In this document: piece by piece, positions 17,539 through 25,642 of the stretch | Layout: every line of letters starts with the position of its first letter | Numbering within the stretch: the first letter of the stretch is position 1 | NCBI RefSeq assembly: GCF_025822245.1 | Contig: NZ_JACKTL010000033.1 | Location: 62,001 to 126,000, forward strand | DNA length: 64,000 nucleotides | Source: Mycolicibacterium hodleri | GTDB taxonomy: Bacteria > Actinomycetota > Actinomycetes > Mycobacteriales > Mycobacteriaceae | Direction: 5' to 3' | Made by a program: the position numbers and the translations under genes | The notes under the pieces: generated by a model | Seen by the model: only the letters and a program-made list of their open reading frames with translations | Databases searched by the model: none | What the model was told of the DNA's origin: nothing

Positions 17539-20378
17539 CCGCGCCCTTCCGTACCGAACGCGGCGGCCGCGTCGACCGCACCACCACCCACACCTTCGTC
17601 TTCAACGACCGGGAATTGACCGGGCACGCCGGCGACACGCTCGCATCGGCTCTGTTGGCCAACGGAATTCACCAGGTGACCACCAGCATCAAGCTGGGGC
17701 GACCCAGGGGCTTCACCGCGGCGTGGGCCGAGGACACCGGCGGCCTGGTGCAGATCGAGTACCCGTTCCCCGAGCCCATGCTGTTGGCCACCACCGTCGA
17801 ACTCTTCGACGGGCTTGCCGCCCGGGGCATTCCGGGTCAGGGTCGCCTCGCCGAGATCGCCGACACCGCGACGTACGACGCCACGCACGCCCACGCCGAC
17901 GTCCTGGTCGTCGGGGCGGGCCCGGCTGGACTGTCCGCCGCACTGACCGCAGCCCGGTCGGGAGCGCGGGTCGTGCTCCTCGACGAGCAGAGCGAAGCCG
18001 GAGGCGCATTGCTGGGCAGCGCCGACACGGTGGCCGGCAGGCCCGCGCTGGAGTGGGTCGACGACGCCATGGCAGAACTGGCCACCTTCCCGGACCTCCT
18101 GCATCTGCAGCGCACCACCGCCTTCGGGCACTACGACGACGGCTTCGTCCTGGCGTTGCAACGCCGCACGGATCACCTGGGCGTCGACGCGCCGGCGGCT
18201 GTTAGCAGACAACGGGTCTGGCGGATCCGAGCCCGTCGGATCGTGGTCGCCACGGGCGCCCACGAGCGTCCGATCGTGTTCACCGACAACGACCGGCCCG
18301 GCATCATGCTGGCCAGCGGCGCACGGACCTTCCTGCACCGCTACGGCGTCAAGGTCGGCGAGCAGGCCGTCGTGTTCACCACCAACGACAGCGCCTACCG
18401 CACGGCCTTCGACCTGCAGGACGCCGGCGTGCGGATCAACGCCGTCGTCGACGCGAGGACGGACCTCTCGCCAGACCTGCTCGAGGAGTGCACGTCTCGC
18501 GACGTCACCGTGCATCTTGGCTCGGTGGTCACGGGCACGCGGGGCGAGGGGCGCGTCACCCACGTGGACGTCTCGGGCGTCGACGACCCGGTGGCCTGCG
18601 ACGTGCTGCTGGTCAGCGGTGGCTGGAATCCGGCGGTACACCTGTACAGCCAAGTGCGCGGCAAGCTGCGCTACGACGACGCGCTCGGCGCCTTCGTACC
18701 CGACGAGCAGCTCGACGGAGTCGACGTCGTCGGCGCGGCGACCGGAGTCTTCGACCTGCCGGGCTGCCTGCGCGGTGGGCGCCAAGCCGCCGAATCTGCT
18801 TTGACTTCACTCGGTTTCGACGCCGCGCCGAAAGCGCTACCGGGTGAGTCGGATGCCGTTCGGACACCGGGGCCGAGCCTGGTCCTGTGGTACGTCCCCG
18901 CCCCTGCCGCGGCCACCCGTCAGTTCGTCGACCTTCAGCGCGACGCCACGGTCGCCGATCTGGTCCGGGCGGTGGGCGCGGGCATGCGCTCGATGGAGCA
19001 CGTCAAGCGCTACACCACCATCGGAACCGCGCACGACCAAGGCAAGACCTCCGGCGTCGTCGCGTCGGGCATCACGGCCGCACTGCTCGGCAGCCGGCCG
19101 GAAGACCTGGGGGTCACCACCTTCCGGCCGCCCTACACGCCGGTCGCCTTCGCCGCATTGGCCGGCCGCAACCGGGGCCACATGTTCGATCCGGAGCGGG
19201 TCACCGCCGTGCACGACTGGCACGTCACCCGGGGTGCGGTATTCGAGGACGTGGGCCAGTGGAAGCGCCCTCGCTACTACCCGTTACCGGGCGAAGACAT
19301 GGACGCCGCCGTCCTTCGCGAATGTGCCGCCACGCGAGGCGGAGTCGGCATTCTCGACGGATCCACCCTCGGCAAGATCGACGTTCAGGGTGCGGACGCC
19401 GGTCAGTTCCTCGACCTTCTATACACCAACCTGATGAGCAGTCTCAAGGTTGGGATGATCCGGTACGGCGTGATGTGCGGCGTCGACGGCATGGTCATCG
19501 ACGACGGAACCGTCATGCGCCTCGCGGAGGACCGCTTCCAGGTGTTCACCACCACCGGTGGCGCGGCCCACATCCTGGATTGGATGGAGGAGTGGTTGCA
19601 GACCGAATGGCCACACCTACGGGTGCGGTTGACCTCGGTGACCGAGCAGTGGCACACCTTCCCCGTCGTTGGCCCCAAGTCCAGGGACGTGATCGGCGCG
19701 GTGTTCACCGATCTCGACGTCGGCAACGACGCGTTCCCGTTCATGGCGTGGCGCGACACCACCCTCGACGGGGTGCACGTCCGGGTCGGTCGCGTCAGCT
19801 TCTCCGGCGAACTGGCCTACGAGGTCAACGTGATGGGCTGGCACGCAACCGCGGTGTGGGAGAGGCTCGTCGAGGCCGGTGAGCGTCACGGGATCACGCC
19901 GTACGGCACCGAGACGATGCACGTGCTGCGCGCCGAGAAGGGCTATCCCATCATCGGCCAGGACACCGACGGCACCATCACCCCGCAGGACCTCGGCATG
20001 AACTGGGTGGTGTCGAAGAAGAAGGTCGACTTCATCGGCAAGCGCTCCTTTACGCGCAGCGAGAACCTCAACCCGCTACGCAAGCAGTTCGTCGGACTGC
20101 TCCCGGTCGACGCCGAGACGGTGTTGCCCGAGGGCGCGCAGATCATCGAGCCCAGCGAGGACGGCGAGCTGCCTCCGCCACCGGTGCCGATGCTCGGACA
20201 CGTCACGTCGAGCTACCGCAGCGCAGAGCTGGGCCGTCCGTTCGCACTCGCCCTGGTGAAGGGCGGCCACGCCCGCATCGGCGACACCCTGAGTGTCCCG
20301 GTCAACGGAACCCTGGTGGCGGTCGAGGTCACCGGTTCCGTTCTCGTCGACCCCGAAGGAGCCCGCCGCGATGGCTGA
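17535..20378 (+). CDS. soxA: sarcosine oxidase alpha subunit
   Basis: A 947-residue subunit combining an N-terminal ferredoxin-like domain (TFVFNDRELTGHAGDTLASALLANG), an FAD/NAD module starting VLVVGAGPAGLSAALTAARSG near residue 123, and a C-terminal GcvT-like folate domain (about 570-940; GILDGSTLGKIDVQG...LYTNLMSSLKVG...SFSGELAYEVN). The last transfers the sarcosine methyl carbon to tetrahydrofolate, giving 5,10-methylene-THF. It starts within the soxD stop (ATGA) and overlaps soxG by 8 bases. The longer frame from 17376 is a shadow of soxD. Confidence 0.94.
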   Translation: MTAPFRTERGGRVDRTTTHTFVFNDRELTGHAGDTLASALLANGIHQVTTSIKLGRPRGFTAAWAEDTGGLVQIEYPFPEPMLLATTVELFDGLAARGIPGQGRLAEIADTATYDATHAHADVLVVGAGPAGLSAALTAARSGARVVLLDEQSEAGGALLGSADTVAGRPALEWVDDAMAELATFPDLLHLQRTTAFGHYDDGFVLALQRRTDHLGVDAPAAVSRQRVWRIRARRIVVATGAHERPIVFTDNDRPGIMLASGARTFLHRYGVKVGEQAVVFTTNDSAYRTAFDLQDAGVRINAVVDARTDLSPDLLEECTSRDVTVHLGSVVTGTRGEGRVTHVDVSGVDDPVACDVLLVSGGWNPAVHLYSQVRGKLRYDDALGAFVPDEQLDGVDVVGAATGVFDLPGCLRGGRQAAESALTSLGFDAAPKALPGESDAVRTPGPSLVLWYVPAPAAATRQFVDLQRDATVADLVRAVGAGMRSMEHVKRYTTIGTAHDQGKTSGVVASGITAALLGSRPEDLGVTTFRPPYTPVAFAALAGRNRGHMFDPERVTAVHDWHVTRGAVFEDVGQWKRPRYYPLPGEDMDAAVLRECAATRGGVGILDGSTLGKIDVQGADAGQFLDLLYTNLMSSLKVGMIRYGVMCGVDGMVIDDGTVMRLAEDRFQVFTTTGGAAHILDWMEEWLQTEWPHLRVRLTSVTEQWHTFPVVGPKSRDVIGAVFTDLDVGNDAFPFMAWRDTTLDGVHVRVGRVSFSGELAYEVNVMGWHATAVWERLVEAGERHGITPYGTETMHVLRAEKGYPIIGQDTDGTITPQDLGMNWVVSKKKVDFIGKRSFTRSENLNPLRKQFVGLLPVDAETVLPEGAQIIEPSEDGELPPPPVPMLGHVTSSYRSAELGRPFALALVKGGHARIGDTLSVPVNGTLVAVEVTGSVLVDPEGARRDG

Positions 20379-20970
20379 CAGCCTCATCCGACACAGCCCC
20401 CTCGAAGGCTTCGCACCACGGTTTGCACACATGCCGGAATCGGGTGCCGCCCAGGAGGAACCGTTCGTTGCGATGGTGGACCTGTGGGTCGACCCGTCCA
20501 GTCCCGGTGCCTCGGCGGCCGCACGGGCCCTCGGCGTCACCGCGTTGCCCGACACCGCGTCGACGACGGCCACGGCTGCCGACACCACGGTGATCTGGTT
20601 CGGGCCCGACGAGTGGCTGGTCACCTCGACCACCAAGGCCCCCGAGGAGTTGGAGTCCCGGTTGCGCGACGCGGTGGTCGAGCACGGCGGGGCCGCGGTC
20701 GACGTGTCGGCGCAACGGACCACCGTGCGGCTGCGCGGCGCCCATGCTCGAGACGTCCTGGCGAAGGGCTGCTCGATCGACCTGCACCCCAGCGTGTTCG
20801 GGCCCGGGACCGCGGTGCAGACGATGCTGGGGCAAGCCGCGGTCGTGCTGATGCCGTTGTCCGACAACGGGACCGACTACCGAATCCTGGTTCGGTCGTC
20901 CTTCGCCCGCTACCTGGCGGAGTGGTTGATCGACGGCGCCGAGGAGTTCGGCGTCGACTGGTCGCGCTGA
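20371..20970 (+). CDS. soxG: sarcosine oxidase gamma subunit
   Basis: A 199-residue protein of the SoxG family, structurally like a GcvT N-domain: GFAPRFAHMPE, WFGPDEWLV, VDVSAQRTTVRLRGAHARDVLAKGCSIDLHPSVF and YRILVRSSFARYLAEWL. ATG 20371 lies 8 bases inside soxA. It completes the heterotetramer and ends the operon; about 170 bases without a clear gene follow. Confidence 0.93.
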   Translation: MADSLIRHSPLEGFAPRFAHMPESGAAQEEPFVAMVDLWVDPSSPGASAAARALGVTALPDTASTTATAADTTVIWFGPDEWLVTSTTKAPEELESRLRDAVVEHGGAAVDVSAQRTTVRLRGAHARDVLAKGCSIDLHPSVFGPGTAVQTMLGQAAVVLMPLSDNGTDYRILVRSSFARYLAEWLIDGAEEFGVDWSR

Positions 20971-21075
20971 GGGCCCACGCCTTCACTCCCGCTCGGCGTC
21001 GTCACGCGCTCTTCGCCTTGGGGTGGGTATGCCCGCCTCTGAGCGAATTGGTTTTCGTCCCGAGTTCTCCTGTGT

Positions 21076-21101
21076 CACCTGCGTTTCAGGTGTCGCAGGT
21101 G
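21076..21101. promoter_or_regulatory. inverted repeat upstream of HNH 13E12 gene
   Basis: CACCTGCG (21076-21083) and CGCAGGTG (21094-21101) are perfect 8-bp arms with a 10-bp spacer containing another CAGGTG. It sits 38 bp before the HNH gene in the 168-bp gap after soxG. It could be an operator or a conserved edge of the 13E12 element. Confidence 0.35.
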
Positions 21102-21138
21102 CGGATTTCTTGTCGGTGGGTCGTACTAGTGTTCGAGT

Positions 21139-22503
21139 ATGAGTTCGGATCGGGTCACCGCGGCGGTTGCCTCGCTGGTGGCTGCCGTCGCCGAACTCGC
21201 CGACCTGGACTGCGATCAGTTCACCCACCTCGAATTGGTGGAGTTGCTGGGTGAACTGGAGGCGGTGACGTGGCAGCTGCCGGCGGTGGGGCATCGGGTG
21301 ATCGCCCGCCTGCAACGCGAAGCCTCCCCGACCGAGCTGGGCGCCAAGTCATTGGGGTCGGTGCTGACGCAGCGGTTGCGGATCTCCGGCAAGGAGGTCC
21401 GCCGCCGACTCAGTGAGGCCGAGGATCTCGGGCCGCGGACCACCCTCAACGGGCAACCGTTGGACCCGAAGCTGGCCCCCACCGCCACCGCGCAGCAGTC
21501 CGGGACGATCGGACCCGAGCACGTCACCGAGATCCGCTCGTTCCTCGGCAAGCTGCCGATGTGGGTGGACCCCGAGGTCCGGGAGCTCTCGGAGAAGACC
21601 CTGGTGCACGTCGGGTCCGGCACCGGTCCGGAGGAACTCGGCAAGGTGGCCAAGCAGCTGGCCACCGCGATCGACCAAGACGGACCCGAACCCGACGACC
21701 GGGACCGGGCGCGGAAACGATCGGTGACGATCGGACCCCAGCAGGCCGACGGGATGAGCCGCATCACCGGACTGCTGGACCCCGAAGCCCGGGCGACCCT
21801 GGAGCCGATCCTCGCCAAACTCGCCGCCCCCGGGATGTGCAACCCCGACGACCGTGAACCCCGAACCTCAGGCACGCCGTCGCAGGAGCAGATCGACGCC
21901 GATGACCGCAGCGTCGGGCAACGCACCCACGACGCGCTCATCGCCATCGGCCGGTCCGTCCTGTCCTCCGGGGAACTCGGCCAGCGCAACGGGTTGCCCG
22001 TCACCGTCATCGTGTCCACCACCCTGCAGGACCTGGAAGCTGCCCGCGGCAGTGGGGTCACCGGTGGTGGGTCCCTGCTGCCGATGGCGGATCTGATTCG
22101 GATGGCCGCCCACGCGCATCATTACTTGGCGGTGTTCGACAAACATACGAACGAAGCCCTCTACTTGGGCCGCACCAAACGCCTCGCCTCAGCCGGACAA
22201 CGGATCGTGCTCCATGCGCGGGACCGTGGGTGCACAAAACCCGGCTGCACCGTCCCTGGGTACGGCACCCAGGTGCACCACACCACCGCCTGGGCGAAGA
22301 ACGGCCACACCGACGTCGACGACGTAGTCCTGGCCTGCGGGCCGGACAACCGACTCGCCGAACACGGCTGGACGGTCCAACTCCGCGACGGTGTGGTGGA
22401 GTGGATCCCACCCCCGGAGCTCGACGTCGGGCAAGCCCGAATCAACTACCTCCACCACCCCGAACGGCTCCTCGCACCGGTGGACGACGAAAGCGCGGCC
22501 TGA
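21139..22503 (+). CDS. DUF222/HNH endonuclease-domain protein (13E12 family)
   Basis: A 454-residue member of the actinobacterial 13E12 repeat family. The helical DUF222 region covers about 30-330, with LGSVLTQRLRISGKEVRRRLSEA. The C-terminal HNH/zinc domain reads CTKPGCTV then HHTTAWAKNGHTDVDDVVLAC and DNRLAEHGW, with all expected Cys/His/Asn residues. The gene is intact. In M. tuberculosis complex such elements recur many times and one serves as integration target for phage phiRv1. Here only one copy is in the window, and I see no flanking target duplication, recombinase or phage gene. Confidence 0.88.
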   Translation: MSSDRVTAAVASLVAAVAELADLDCDQFTHLELVELLGELEAVTWQLPAVGHRVIARLQREASPTELGAKSLGSVLTQRLRISGKEVRRRLSEAEDLGPRTTLNGQPLDPKLAPTATAQQSGTIGPEHVTEIRSFLGKLPMWVDPEVRELSEKTLVHVGSGTGPEELGKVAKQLATAIDQDGPEPDDRDRARKRSVTIGPQQADGMSRITGLLDPEARATLEPILAKLAAPGMCNPDDREPRTSGTPSQEQIDADDRSVGQRTHDALIAIGRSVLSSGELGQRNGLPVTVIVSTTLQDLEAARGSGVTGGGSLLPMADLIRMAAHAHHYLAVFDKHTNEALYLGRTKRLASAGQRIVLHARDRGCTKPGCTVPGYGTQVHHTTAWAKNGHTDVDDVVLACGPDNRLAEHGWTVQLRDGVVEWIPPPELDVGQARINYLHHPERLLAPVDDESAA

Positions 22504-22526
22504 CGCCTGGCTACGCCGAGGGTGCG

Positions 22527-23234
22527 TCACGCGTCGCGCGCCCGCAGCGCCCGCGTAACGGTCTCGACCCACACGGCTGGGTCGGTCGCCCAGAAATTGT
22601 GGGGCACGTCGGGCAGTTCTTCGAACCGTCCCTCGGGGACCAGGGCGGCGAGTTGCCGCAACGGCCATGGCGGACGAATGTCGTTCTGCGCGGCGATGAA
22701 CGACATGGAGACGGTGGAGTCGGCGAGTCGCCGAAACACGCCAGGCTCGTGGATCCACTGCACGAACGAGTCGTTCAGCGCAGCGTGAACGTCTGGCACC
22801 CAGTCGATCACGACGTCGTCCTCGAGATGCCGCGACGCTTCGTAGTCCTGCGACCAGGTGCGGTCCTCGTGCAACCCATGACCGGCGATCCCGACCACCG
22901 AATCCACGCGGTTAGGATGATCCAGCGCATAGCGCACCGCGAGGTCCGAACCCCACGAATGCCCGAGCACCGCCCAAACGTCAACGCCGACAACCCTTCG
23001 CACCGCCTCTAGGTCGGCGACCGCCTGATCGAGGTCGTGTGGCCCACCCCCGGAGCGTCCCACTCCCCTGGGCTCCGGGTACCACGCCCGCATCCCTCGT
23101 GGCGCTAGGTCATCGGCCTCGAGGTAGTGGACACAACCGGGTCCGCCGGAGAGAACCACGACATCAGGGCCGTCTCCAGTCACGCCGACGTGCAACGAGG
23201 CGCCGTCGTCGGCGAGGATGCTCGTCGACTGCAT
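22527..23234 (-). CDS. alpha/beta hydrolase (proline iminopeptidase-like)
   Basis: A 235-residue serine hydrolase. The oxyanion loop GGPGCVHYLEADDLA, the nucleophile elbow GHSWGSD (serine), the acid in AAQNDIRPPW and the histidine in VPHNFWATDP form a complete triad. The GGPG and GRSGGGPHD spacing resembles prolyl aminopeptidases, but the chain is shorter than those (about 300) because the cap is reduced. It may instead be an esterase. It converges on the HNH gene and lies 86 bases from arr. Confidence 0.85.
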   Translation of the reverse strand: MQSTSILADDGASLHVGVTGDGPDVVVLSGGPGCVHYLEADDLAPRGMRAWYPEPRGVGRSGGGPHDLDQAVADLEAVRRVVGVDVWAVLGHSWGSDLAVRYALDHPNRVDSVVGIAGHGLHEDRTWSQDYEASRHLEDDVVIDWVPDVHAALNDSFVQWIHEPGVFRRLADSTVSMSFIAAQNDIRPPWPLRQLAALVPEGRFEELPDVPHNFWATDPAVWVETVTRALRARDA

Positions 23235-23320
23235 CGCACGTGCCTCCAGCTGCCGATCGGGCGACGGCCGTCATGCCTCAGTCGCGGTATAGCTCTTCGA
23301 CGATGGTAGCCGTCAGACGG

Positions 23321-23749
23321 CTAGTCGTAGATCACGTCGAGCCCACGACGCCGCAGTTCGGCCAGACCGTCGCGCATGGCGTGGAGCTGCGCGTCGGAGT
23401 GTCCGACCCAGTCGGTGAGTTCCCCGACGATCCGTACGGGTTCCCGCGTGCGGTAGGACATCGTCGGGTTGCCCGGAAGCTTCGTGTCGGTGACGTTCGG
23501 GTCGTCCTCGACTGGACCCTCGGGTTCCACCACGTAGATGCGGCACCTGCCGTCGCCCTTCGCGAACTCAGCTCCCCACACCGCGGCATCCAGCGTCTTG
23601 GTCACGTACACGTGGTTCATGACGCGTCCCTCGTCGTAGTTGGAATTCCGTCCCGGGACGAGCAGATCGCCGACCGAGAGGTCCGCTTTGGTGCCGTGCA
23701 GAAACGCACCGGACTGGTGTTGTTCGAAGGGTTTTGGCGACCTCGGCAC
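23321..23749 (-). CDS. arr: NAD+-dependent rifampin ADP-ribosyltransferase
   Basis: Inactivates rifamycins by ADP-ribosylating the C23 hydroxyl. The 142-residue protein is nearly the same length as M. smegmatis Arr and shares its landmarks: FLHGTKADL (His18), VMNHVYVTKTLDAAVWGAE (Tyr48), EDDPNVTDTKLPGNPT (Asp83) and the C-terminal RRRGLDVIYD. These three residues correspond to the catalytic or binding residues H19, Y49 and D84 of characterised Arr, offset by one. GTG at 23749 is the start. The gene is chromosomal, with no integron or transposon around it, so it looks like intrinsic resistance rather than acquired. Confidence 0.94.
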   Translation of the reverse strand: MPRSPKPFEQHQSGAFLHGTKADLSVGDLLVPGRNSNYDEGRVMNHVYVTKTLDAAVWGAEFAKGDGRCRIYVVEPEGPVEDDPNVTDTKLPGNPTMSYRTREPVRIVGELTDWVGHSDAQLHAMRDGLAELRRRGLDVIYD

Positions 23750-23777
23750 GACGACTCCCGACTCTCGATTACGTGGC

Positions 23778-23829
23778 GGCGAGATTGTGCCGCACGTCGG
23801 GGGTCTTGCCGCAAGACCCCCATCTCGCC
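23778..23829. terminator. double-arm hairpin between diguanylate cyclase and arr
   Basis: A 10-bp stem GGGGGTCTTG (23799-23808) / CAAGACCCCC (23812-23821) with a 3-nt loop is enclosed by outer arms GGCGAGAT (23778-23785) and ATCTCGCC (23822-23829). Located right after the cyclase stop on the minus strand, it may terminate that transcript before arr. No T-run follows, so it would be of the U-less mycobacterial type or an operator. Confidence 0.45.
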
Positions 23830-23857
23830 TTACAGTGAGAGGGGGATGGCGACTGCC

Positions 23858-24949
23858 CTATGTGGTGGTCGAGTTTCCGCCCTTGCGCTTCGCGTGGAAC
23901 ATCGCGTCGTCGGCACGAGTGATGCTGCTGTCGAGCAGCGCGACGCGGTCCGTTCCGGGCGCGGTGAAGTCGGCCAGGCTGACGCTGGTAATCCCGACGC
24001 TGGCGGTGACGGCGGGCTCGGCGGGTGCGGCGATAGCGTCCCTGATCCGGTCAAAGTCCCACTGCTCGTCGTCGGCGAGGTCGACGACGACGAACTCCTC
24101 GCCGCCCACCCGGGCGACCAGGGCGCTGCCACGCACCGACGACTTGATTCGCCGCGCGCTCCGAATAAGGACCTCGTCACCGACGGTGTGGCCGAACCTG
24201 TCGTTGACGTCCTTGAAGCGATCCAGGTCGATGACCACCACGACCACGTCGGTGAGCCCCGGCGGGGTGTCGCGCAGCAGATCCTCGACGTGCAGGTACA
24301 GGCCGCGCCGGTTGAGCAGTCCGGTCAGCGGGTCGGTGACCGACTCGTGCGCGTCCTTGCGCATCGCCCAGATCCCCAGTTGGACGCCCAGCGGACTGAG
24401 GACCACCGGCGTGATGGCGGCGACGGCGCTCACGGTGAACGACGGCGCGGAGAAGCTCGTGCTGGCACTGATCTGGACGGCAAAGGCCGTCGCCGACAAG
24501 AGAGTCCACAGGGCATGTCCGGCAAGGACTTTCGGTCCGTCGAAGAACACGAGATACACCGAGATCATCGCGAACGCATTGAATCCGAACAACCCGGCCA
24601 GCCAACTCGCGTCGACCTGCACCATCGCCGCTATGCCGATGTCCGCGGACACGACGAAGGCCAACGACGTCCAGCGTGACGGCCACGGCCGCAGGCACCA
24701 CACCCATCCCCACAGAATCTGCATCACGCCGAACGACGCGACGACGACGTGAGCGGCGAGACCCCCGACGAATGGCAGGACCACTACCAGCGTGATTATG
24801 CCGTGCGCACCGGTACCGAGGCCGATCAACGTCTTGATGGCACGGGCCACCCCGCGCTTGCCGAAGTACTCGACTTGCGCCACGTAGTCCACCGGTTCGC
24901 TCCACCACTGACGGACGAAGCCGCCGAACGCACCGACGCTTCCCTGCAT
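23858..24949 (-). CDS. membrane diguanylate cyclase (GGDEF)
   Basis: A 363-residue protein with about six predicted membrane helices (residues 40-195), then a GGDEF domain from DPLTGLLNRRG (206-216). The metal motif VVIDLDRFKDVND (near 240) and the active loop RVGGEEF (282-286) are intact, so it should make cyclic di-GMP from GTP. The I-site normally reads RxxD five residues before GGDEF; here it is RGSA (273-276), so product inhibition is probably weakened or absent. No EAL domain is fused. Start ATG 24949. The next gene on the same strand is arr, after a hairpin; upstream is a divergent Rieske gene. Confidence 0.9.
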   Translation of the reverse strand: MQGSVGAFGGFVRQWWSEPVDYVAQVEYFGKRGVARAIKTLIGLGTGAHGIITLVVVLPFVGGLAAHVVVASFGVMQILWGWVWCLRPWPSRWTSLAFVVSADIGIAAMVQVDASWLAGLFGFNAFAMISVYLVFFDGPKVLAGHALWTLLSATAFAVQISASTSFSAPSFTVSAVAAITPVVLSPLGVQLGIWAMRKDAHESVTDPLTGLLNRRGLYLHVEDLLRDTPPGLTDVVVVVIDLDRFKDVNDRFGHTVGDEVLIRSARRIKSSVRGSALVARVGGEEFVVVDLADDEQWDFDRIRDAIAAPAEPAVTASVGITSVSLADFTAPGTDRVALLDSSITRADDAMFHAKRKGGNSTTT

Positions 24950-25089
24950 GGCTACCCCCGCATTGGCCCGTCCTCGGCCGCTCGTCCAGCGGCGCAGCAG
25001 TCAGCTTTGGCTAGGGTAGTCGGTCGATCCGCGGCGTGGAGCCGCTGGCCGCCCCGTTTCACCCGTCCCGGCCCGGGTATCTGCGCCCG

Positions 25090-25545
25090 ATGAGCATTCT
25101 TTGCAACGACCCGCACGGACGCGGCGTCGAGACCACGGGTCTCCTGCCGCCGATCACTTACGACCATCCGGTCCATGCCAACGGTCGTCGTCTCCTCGAC
25201 GTCGACCAACTCGACGACCGGCGCGTCACCGAGGTGCAGACCGAGGAGCACGGCGTGTTGGCCGTCGGATTGACGCCCGACGGTTCGCCGTTCGCCGTTC
25301 GCAACCTGTGCCGGCATCAGTTCGCCAAGTTGGGTCGGGGTCGCGTCACCGACGACGGATGTCTGCAATGCCCCTGGCACCGAGCCGATTACGACGTGTC
25401 GGACGGGGCCATGACGTCGGGTCCCAGGGGGCGGATCTTCGGCTTCAAGCCCTATTCGTGGGCCATCAAGACCTTCGGCAACGTGGCGCGGTTGCGGACG
25501 TTCGTCGTAGAGCTGAAGGACGGCGTCATCTGGCTCCTCGAATGA
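25090..25545 (+). CDS. Rieske [2Fe-2S] protein
   Basis: A 151-residue single-domain ferredoxin of the Rieske type. Cluster ligands are NLCRHQFAKLG and CLQCPWHRADYD, i.e. C-x-H ... C-x2-H with the normal spacing. It is soluble and lacks an oxygenase catalytic domain, so it would be an electron carrier or a regulatory subunit of a dioxygenase or reductase encoded elsewhere. ATG 25090 is used; an in-frame GTG at 25036 adds 18 residues of basic character. It is divergent from the diguanylate cyclase and is followed after 97 bases by an epimerase gene. Confidence 0.88.
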   Translation: MSILCNDPHGRGVETTGLLPPITYDHPVHANGRRLLDVDQLDDRRVTEVQTEEHGVLAVGLTPDGSPFAVRNLCRHQFAKLGRGRVTDDGCLQCPWHRADYDVSDGAMTSGPRGRIFGFKPYSWAIKTFGNVARLRTFVVELKDGVIWLLE

Positions 25546-25642
25546 GGTCGTGACGCCCGAACCGCGGCGGTTTGCCGTTGCACCACGCGGGTAAGTCGCC
25601 CCACTAAGCCCGCCTTCCTTCACCTGCCGAAGGGCACACCTC

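Noticed and set aside
21139..22503. 13E12 HNH gene as an insertion sequence
   Set aside because: No terminal inverted repeats, target duplication, transposase or recombinase seen; annotated as a lone HNH-family gene.
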